DNA of 64,000 nt, from the NCBI GenBank assembly GCA_965267475.1, contig OZ254079.1, forward strand, positions 744,001 to 808,000, written 5' to 3'. Of this stretch, positions 58,962 through 64,000 are shown in pieces. Position 1 is the stretch's first letter, and each line of letters begins with the position of its first letter. Origin of the DNA: JBCBKU01 sp965267475. Its GTDB lineage: Bacteria > Pseudomonadota > Alphaproteobacteria > Rhodobacterales > Rhodobacteraceae. The position numbers and the translations under genes were made by a program. The notes under the pieces are model-generated. The model had not been told where the DNA came from and did no database searches. It was given only the letters and a program-made list of their open reading frames with translations.

Positions 58962-61361
58962 ATGAAGTTCACGCTGTCCTGGCTGAAAGATCACCTTGAG
59001 ACCGACGCCTCGGTTGATGAGATCTCCGAGACGCTCACCGATCTCGGGCTTGAGGTGGAAGGCGTCGAAAACCCGGCCGAGCGGTTGGCGGCGTTTACCA
59101 TCGGAAAAGTGGTCAAGGCCGAGAAGCACCCCGACGCCGACCGGCTGCGCGTCTGTCAGGTCGCGACCGATCAGGGCGAAAAGCAGATCATCTGCGGGGC
59201 GCCCAATGCGCGCGAAGGAATCACGGTCGTTGTGGCCCATCCCGGCACTTATGTGCCCGGGATCGATACGACCATTCAGGTGGGCAAGATCCGCGGCGTC
59301 GAAAGCCATGGGATGATGTGTTCTGAGCGCGAGATGGAGCTGTCAGACGAACATGACGGCATCATCGAATTGCCTTCGGGCGATGTGGGCGACCGCTTCA
59401 CCGACTGGCTGGCCGAAAACGATCCGGCCAAGACCGATCCTGTGATCGAGATCGCGATCACGCCGAACCGGCAAGATGCGCTGGGCGTGCGCGGTATTGC
59501 GCGGGATCTTGCGGCGCGGGGTTTGGGGACGCTGAAACCGTTAGCGCCCGTCACGGTGCCCGGCACATTCAAAAGCCCGATTGGGGTGACCATCGACCCT
59601 GCGCTGATGGACGCCCTTTGCCCGCATTTCACGGGGCGGGTGATCAAGGGCGTCAAGAACGGTCCATCGCCCCAGTGGCTTCAGGACCGGTTGAAGGCCA
59701 TTGGTCTGCGCCCGATTTCGACACTGGTCGATATCACCAATTTCTACACCTTCGATCAGAATCGGCCCCTGCACGTGTTCGATGCCGACAAAGTGGCGGG
59801 CGATCTGCGCGTCTATCCGGCGGATGGGGGTGAGACGATCACCGCGCTGGATGACAAGGACTATACTTTTGAGCCGGGCATGATGGTCATCGCCGATGAC
59901 AACGGCCCCGAAAGCATCGGCGGCGTCATGGGCGGGGCCGAGACGGGCTGTACCGAAGACACCGTCAACGTCTTCGTCGAAAGCGCCTATTGGGATCCGA
60001 TTGCCATCGCGGCCACAGGCCGGAAACTGAAGATCAACTCGGACGCCAAATACCGCTTCGAACGGGGCGTGGACCCGGCCTATTCCCGTCCAGGGTTGGA
60101 AGCCGCCACCAAGATGATCCTGGATCTTTGCGGCGGTGAGGCGTCAGAGGTGGTCGAGGATGGCGCAGCGCTCGACACCACACGGTCGTACCGGCTGGAT
60201 ACCGACCGCGTGCAATCGCTTGTGGGCATGACGATCCCGGCGGACACGCAGCGCGCGACTTTGGAAGCGCTGGGCTTCCGGCTGGATGGGGATCAGGCGT
60301 TTCCGCCGACATGGCGCCCGGATGTGAAGGGTGAGGCAGATTTAGTTGAAGAGGTCGCGCGTATCGCATCGCTGACCAAGCTTGAGGCGCAGCCGATGCC
60401 GCGCCTGACAAGCGGTGTCACGCGGCCCATCCTGACGCCCACGCAACGGCGCGAACAGGCCGCCCGGCGGACGGCGGCGGCACTTGGTCTGAACGAATGC
60501 GTGACGTACAGCTTCATCGATCAGACCTCGGCAGCGCTCTTTGCGGGCGGCGAAGATACGACGCGGTTGGACAACCCGATCTCATCGGACATGAGCCACA
60601 TGCGGCCCGCGCTTCTGCCCGGGCTGTTGCAGGCGGCGGCCCGAAACCAGGCGCGGGGCTTTCATGAATTCGGCCTGTTCGAGGTGGGTCCGGGTTTCCA
60701 TGGCGGAGAGCCCGAAGAACAGCACCTGATGATCTCGGGCATTCGCGTTGGCGCTACGGGCCCAAAGGATGTGCATGGCGCGGCCCGAGGGGTCGACCTT
60801 TATGACGCCAAGGCCGATGCCGAGGCGGTTCTGGCGGCGATCGGCGCGCCTGCGAAGGCGCAGGTCCTGCGCGGCGCACGGGATTGGTGGCATCCAGGTC
60901 GCCACGGGATGATCTGCCTCGGCCCGAAAAAGGTTCTTGGGATCTATGGCGAAATCCACCCCAAGGTTCTGACCACGCTCGACGTGAAAGGGCCGGTCGT
61001 GGGCTTTACGGTCTTCATCGAAGAGGTGCCCGAACCGCGGAAGGCCGCAACGACCCGCGCAGCCATGGAGATCAGCGATCTTCAGGCGGTCGAACGGGAT
61101 TTTGCCTTCGTGGTCGATGCGGATGTCGAAGCCTCGGTCCTGGTGAATGCGGCGGCGGGGGCCGACAAGGGGTTGATCGAGGATGTGCGTGTCTTCGACG
61201 AGTTCATCGGCGGATCCCTTGGTGCGGGCAAGAAATCCCTGGCCCTGACTGTGCGGTTGCAACCGCGCGAAAAGACCCTGACCGATGAAGAGATCGAGGC
61301 CGTGGGCGTCAGGATCGTCGAGAAGGTCGTGAAGGCCTCGGGCGGGGCATTGCGCGGGTAA
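58962..61361 (+). CDS. pheT: phenylalanine-tRNA ligase beta subunit
   Basis: A 799-residue subunit of usual length. KFTLSWLKDHLETDASVDEISETLTDLGLEVEGVE, the tRNA-binding EMAP-like domain (about 40-150), B3/B4 editing region (FVESAYWDPIAIAATGRKLKINSDAKYRFERGVDP), B5 domain and the C-terminal anticodon-binding FDX domain are all present. It forms the alpha2-beta2 synthetase with PheS. A separate promoter is likely, since the intervening small gene is antisense. A GC hairpin follows its stop. Confidence 0.95.
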   Translation: MKFTLSWLKDHLETDASVDEISETLTDLGLEVEGVENPAERLAAFTIGKVVKAEKHPDADRLRVCQVATDQGEKQIICGAPNAREGITVVVAHPGTYVPGIDTTIQVGKIRGVESHGMMCSEREMELSDEHDGIIELPSGDVGDRFTDWLAENDPAKTDPVIEIAITPNRQDALGVRGIARDLAARGLGTLKPLAPVTVPGTFKSPIGVTIDPALMDALCPHFTGRVIKGVKNGPSPQWLQDRLKAIGLRPISTLVDITNFYTFDQNRPLHVFDADKVAGDLRVYPADGGETITALDDKDYTFEPGMMVIADDNGPESIGGVMGGAETGCTEDTVNVFVESAYWDPIAIAATGRKLKINSDAKYRFERGVDPAYSRPGLEAATKMILDLCGGEASEVVEDGAALDTTRSYRLDTDRVQSLVGMTIPADTQRATLEALGFRLDGDQAFPPTWRPDVKGEADLVEEVARIASLTKLEAQPMPRLTSGVTRPILTPTQRREQAARRTAAALGLNECVTYSFIDQTSAALFAGGEDTTRLDNPISSDMSHMRPALLPGLLQAAARNQARGFHEFGLFEVGPGFHGGEPEEQHLMISGIRVGATGPKDVHGAARGVDLYDAKADAEAVLAAIGAPAKAQVLRGARDWWHPGRHGMICLGPKKVLGIYGEIHPKVLTTLDVKGPVVGFTVFIEEVPEPRKAATTRAAMEISDLQAVERDFAFVVDADVEASVLVNAAAGADKGLIEDVRVFDEFIGGSLGAGKKSLALTVRLQPREKTLTDEEIEAVGVRIVEKVVKASGGALRG

Positions 61362-61374
61362 GCTGTCAAAAGGG

Positions 61375-61403
61375 GCGGCCCCCCCGGGGGCCGCATTCTT
61401 TCT
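61375..61403 (+). terminator. GC-rich hairpin terminator after pheT
   Basis: GCGGCCCCC (61375-61383) pairs with GGGGGCCGC (61386-61394), effectively 8 pairs with a 4-base loop, followed by ATTCTTTCT. A second hairpin, TGGGGC-TCT-GCCCCA, lies at 61421-61435. Confidence 0.65.
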
Positions 61404-61442
61404 GGCACTGCGTGCAGTCCTGGGGCTCTGCCCCAGACCCCG

Positions 61443-61468
61443 GAGTGTTTGTGCCAAGATGAAGGAGA
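61443..61468 (+). repeat. Rhodobacterales-type intergenic element, copy 3
   Basis: GAGTGTTTGTGCCAAGATGA begins this copy, which continues AGGAG. It aligns with GAGTATTTTTGCCAAGATGA of copy 2 with two differences. It is preceded by a GC hairpin (61421-61435) and provides the AAGGAG ribosome-binding site of the ytoQ gene. Confidence 0.65.
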
Positions 61469-61473
61469 AGGGG

Positions 61474-61923
61474 ATGGCGTTGAACGTGTATCTGTCGGGT
61501 GAAATTCACACCGATTGGCGGGACGAGGTGATGGCCGGGGCCGAGGGGTTGGATGTAAGTTTTTCCGCGCCCGTCACCGATCATGCGGCGTCGGATGATT
61601 GCGGTGTCGCGATTCTGGGGGCTGAAGCGGACAAATTCTGGCACGACCGCAAGGGGGCGGGCGTGAATGCCATCCGGACTCGCGTTGCGATCGAGGCGGC
61701 AGATGTGGTCGTCGTCCGGTTTGGTGAGAAGTACAAACAGTGGAATGCCGCCTTTGATGCGGGCTATGCCGCTGCGCTTGGCAAGGCCCTGATCATCCTG
61801 CATCCGCCCGAACATGCCCATGCGCTGAAGGAAGTCGATGAAGCCGCCATGGCCGTGGCCGAGCATCCGGGGCAGGTCGCTGAAATACTGCGCTATGTTC
61901 TGACCGGAAAACTCCCCGGTTGA
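61474..61923 (+). CDS. YtoQ family protein
   Basis: A 149-residue cytosolic protein of the YtoQ family. NVYLSGEIHTDWRDEV opens the fold, DHAASDDCGVAILG and FWHDRKGAGVNAIRTRVAIEAADVVVVRFGEKYKQWNAAFDAGYA resemble nucleoside 2-deoxyribosyltransferase-like proteins. ATG 61474 is preferred to ATG 61459 because AAGGAG from the intergenic element lies 6 bases upstream. The family's function is not established. Confidence 0.82.
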   Translation: MALNVYLSGEIHTDWRDEVMAGAEGLDVSFSAPVTDHAASDDCGVAILGAEADKFWHDRKGAGVNAIRTRVAIEAADVVVVRFGEKYKQWNAAFDAGYAAALGKALIILHPPEHAHALKEVDEAAMAVAEHPGQVAEILRYVLTGKLPG

Positions 61924-61971
61924 CGCCGCGTCCTGCGTGACTTTACGCGCACGTCAAGTTCAGTTTGGCGC

Positions 61972-63990
61972 ATGACACTGTACCCGAACCTGCTTCGCCC
62001 GCTCGATCTTGGCCATGTGACGCTGCCCAACCGGGTCCTGATGGGGTCGATGCATACCGGTCTGGAAGAAACCGGCGACTGGGCGCGTGTGGCCGCCTTT
62101 TATGCCGAGCGGGCCGAGGGCGGCGTCGGGCTGATTGTCACCGGGGGCATGGCGCCCAATGCCGAGGGCGGGGTGTTTCCCGGCGCGGCTGGGCTTTTCA
62201 CGGACGCGGATATCGCCAACCACGCCCGTGTAACCGGCGCGGTCCACGACGCAGGCGGGCGGATCGCCATGCAGATCCTTCATGCCGGGCGCTATGCCTA
62301 TTCCAAGACATGCGTCGCTCCATCTGCGATCAAATCGCCCATCTCACCTTTCGTGCCGCATGCGTTGGACGAAGCCGGGATTGAAAAGCAGATCGCCGAT
62401 ATCGCCACATCGGCGGTCCGGGCCCGCGACGCCGGGTATGACGGTGTCGAGATCATGGGGTCCGAAGGGTACTTCCTGAACCAGTTCCTGGTGACCCATA
62501 CGAACCGGCGGGAAGATCGCTGGGGCGGATCTTACGAAAACCGCATGCGCTTGCCGGTTGAAGTGGTGCGCCGGGTGCGCGCGCAGGTCGGCCCAGACTT
62601 CATCGTCATCTACAGACTGTCGATGATCGACCTGATCCCCAACGGATCGACCTGGGATGAGGTCGTGACATTGGCCAAGGCCATCGAAGCGGCGGGGGCG
62701 TCGATCCTGAACACCGGGATCGGCTGGCACGAAGCGCGGATCCCGACGATTGCGACATCGGTGCCGCGCCGCGCCTTCACCTGGGTGACGAAGAAACTGA
62801 TGGGTGAGGTCCGGATCCCGATCATAACGTCGAACCGGATCAATATGCCCGAAGTGGCCGAAAGCGTCCTGGCCGAGGGATGCGCGGATATGGTGTCGAT
62901 GGCGCGCCCCTTCCTTGCGGATGCGGCTTTTGTCCGAAAAGCGGCGGAAGGCCGCGCGTCCGAAATCGCGCCCTGCATCGCCTGCAATCAGGCCTGTCTC
63001 GATCACACATTCTCGGGCAAGCTGACATCCTGCCTTGTGAACCCGCGCGCCTGTCACGAAACCGAACTGGTCATCGAGCCGACCGCAAACCCCAAGCGCA
63101 TCGCGGTTGTGGGGGCGGGACCTGCGGGGCTGTCCGCCGCAATCACCGCGGCGGATCGCGGGCATGTCGTTACTTTGTATGAGAGGGCCGAGGAAATAGG
63201 CGGGCAACTGAACCTCGCCAAGCAGATCCCGGGCAAGGAAGAGTTTCACGGGCTGATCGATTGGTACGCCGCCGAACTCAAACGGTCCGGGGTCGATCTG
63301 CGCCTTGGGGTCGAGGCTGGGCCCGAAGACCTGGCCGCGTTTGATGAGGTGATCTTGGCCACAGGCGTTTTGCCGCGCGATCCTGACGTTCCGGGGCAGG
63401 CCAATGGTCCGGTCGCAACCTATATCGACATCCTGAAGGGCCGCGTCACGGCGGGCGACCGGGTGGCGATCATCGGCGCGGGCGGGATCGGGTTCGATGT
63501 GGCCGAATACCTGGTCCACCAGGGCGAAAGCCCCACCGAAAACTTGGACCTCTGGAAAGCGGAATGGGGCGTCGGCGATCCCGAAGACATCCGTGGCGGT
63601 TTGGCCGAAGCCGGACCGCAACCAGAAGCACCCGCTCGACAGGTCACGCTTTTGCAGCGCAAGGCCGAGAAACCCGGGCGTGGTCTGGGCAAGACCACCG
63701 GTTGGATCCACCGGGCGAGCCTGGCGATGAAGAATGTCACCATGAAAGGCGGTGTCAGCTATGACCGGGTCGGCGCCGATTGGCTTCAGATCGGCACGGC
63801 GCAGGGACCGGAAACGCTGAATGTGGACACGATTGTTCTCTGCGCGGGACAAATCCCCGACAAACGGCTTGCCGAGGCCATTTCGAAAACAACCAAAAAT
63901 GTCCACATCATTGGTGGCGCCGATGTCGCGGCCGAGCTTGATGCGAAACGCGCCATCGATCAGGGCGTTCGGCTTGCGGCAACTCTCTGA
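61972..63990 (+). CDS. fadH: NADPH-dependent 2,4-dienoyl-CoA reductase-like flavoprotein
   Basis: A 672-residue protein, the same length as E. coli FadH. Residues 1-330 form an old-yellow-enzyme FMN barrel (GHVTLPNRVLMGSMHTGLE, LHAGRYAYS, GSEGYFLNQFL, NRREDRWGGSYENR). CIACNQACLDHTFSG with CLVNP gives the [4Fe-4S] site, and IAVVGAGPAGLSAAITAADRGH the FAD domain, then an NADP domain (VAIIGAGGIGFDVAEYL). It reduces dienoyl-CoA in beta-oxidation of unsaturated fatty acids. Related trimethylamine or enoate reductases have similar layouts, so the substrate is not certain. Confidence 0.87.
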   Translation: MTLYPNLLRPLDLGHVTLPNRVLMGSMHTGLEETGDWARVAAFYAERAEGGVGLIVTGGMAPNAEGGVFPGAAGLFTDADIANHARVTGAVHDAGGRIAMQILHAGRYAYSKTCVAPSAIKSPISPFVPHALDEAGIEKQIADIATSAVRARDAGYDGVEIMGSEGYFLNQFLVTHTNRREDRWGGSYENRMRLPVEVVRRVRAQVGPDFIVIYRLSMIDLIPNGSTWDEVVTLAKAIEAAGASILNTGIGWHEARIPTIATSVPRRAFTWVTKKLMGEVRIPIITSNRINMPEVAESVLAEGCADMVSMARPFLADAAFVRKAAEGRASEIAPCIACNQACLDHTFSGKLTSCLVNPRACHETELVIEPTANPKRIAVVGAGPAGLSAAITAADRGHVVTLYERAEEIGGQLNLAKQIPGKEEFHGLIDWYAAELKRSGVDLRLGVEAGPEDLAAFDEVILATGVLPRDPDVPGQANGPVATYIDILKGRVTAGDRVAIIGAGGIGFDVAEYLVHQGESPTENLDLWKAEWGVGDPEDIRGGLAEAGPQPEAPARQVTLLQRKAEKPGRGLGKTTGWIHRASLAMKNVTMKGGVSYDRVGADWLQIGTAQGPETLNVDTIVLCAGQIPDKRLAEAISKTTKNVHIIGGADVAAELDAKRAIDQGVRLAATL

Positions 63991-64000
63991 AAAGGCGAAG

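Overview
The window is a dense, GC-rich stretch of chromosome with the hallmarks of a marine alphaproteobacterium of the Rhodobacterales (Roseobacter/Rhodobacter group). The evidence is the ethylmalonyl-CoA-pathway lyase Mcl1, a SoeABC-type sulfite dehydrogenase, a DgcN/DgcA pair, tandem dimethylglycine-dehydrogenase-like genes with an MttB homologue, the gene order DUF1244 / pyk / rpmI / rplT / pheS / pheT, and a recurring intergenic element containing GAGTATTTTTGCCAAG. About 67 protein genes cover nearly everything. No gene-free stretch exceeds 300 bases, and I saw no rRNA, tRNA, CRISPR array, insertion sequence or prophage.

Layout. 1-1.4 kb: end of a sugar/polyol catabolic operon (SDR tail, inositol-dehydrogenase-like enzyme). 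1.4-6.3 kb: a translationally coupled operon for a succinate dehydrogenase/fumarate reductase (Fe-S subunit, two haem-type anchors, flavoprotein) followed by a two-subunit class I fumarase. The flavoprotein has Cys where the covalent-FAD His normally lies. 6.3-8.5 kb: LysR, TSUP exporter and GST operon. 8.7-12.9 kb: an FMN-binding protein, then an ECF sigma/RskA-type anti-sigma pair flanked by a molybdopterin lipoprotein with its cytochrome b and by a secreted fasciclin protein. The two flanking transcripts carry the same promoter-like motif, TGAAAC-N17-CGTC. 12.9-16.3 kb: MatB-type acyl-CoA synthetase, Gfo/Idh/MocA oxidoreductase and ThuA. 16.4-24.7 kb: a divergent LysR gene and a four-gene coupled operon (two DMGDH-like proteins, MttB-like, HIBADH-like), with a LysR box and a well-placed promoter between them.

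25-39.3 kb: a galactoside utilisation island. A binding protein, two permeases, GH36 alpha-galactosidase, an SDR, DgoK, DgoA, an SMP-30 lactonase, GH42 beta-galactosidase and GalM are read leftward. An IclR regulator, the ABC ATPase and an aldo/keto reductase are read rightward. A palindrome downstream of a TTGACA promoter lies between the two arms. The SDR has lost its catalytic Lys, and no galactonate dehydratase is present in the island. 39.3-45.4 kb: SnoaL-like protein and the soe genes, with a RibD/DHFR-like gene inserted and an apparent internal terminator. 45.5-47.7 kb: a stand-alone Lrp ligand-binding domain, an RmlD-like reductase and mcl1. 47.9-53.7 kb: dgcN, dgcA, an LRR/zinc-ribbon protein, a Nudix hydrolase, a D-amino-acid transaminase, small conserved proteins and an N-formylglutamate amidohydrolase-like enzyme, suggesting D-glutamate/D-amino-acid turnover. 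53.7-64 kb: pyruvate kinase, ribosomal proteins L35 and L20, PheS/PheT, YtoQ and a FadH-type dienoyl-CoA reductase.

Most genes are ordinary marine heterotroph metabolism. The least explained modules are the ECF/RskA/fasciclin/molybdoenzyme group, the MttB-DMGDH operon without a corrinoid partner, the Cys-for-His fumarate-reductase-like operon, and the LRR/zinc-ribbon protein beside the D-glutamate genes.
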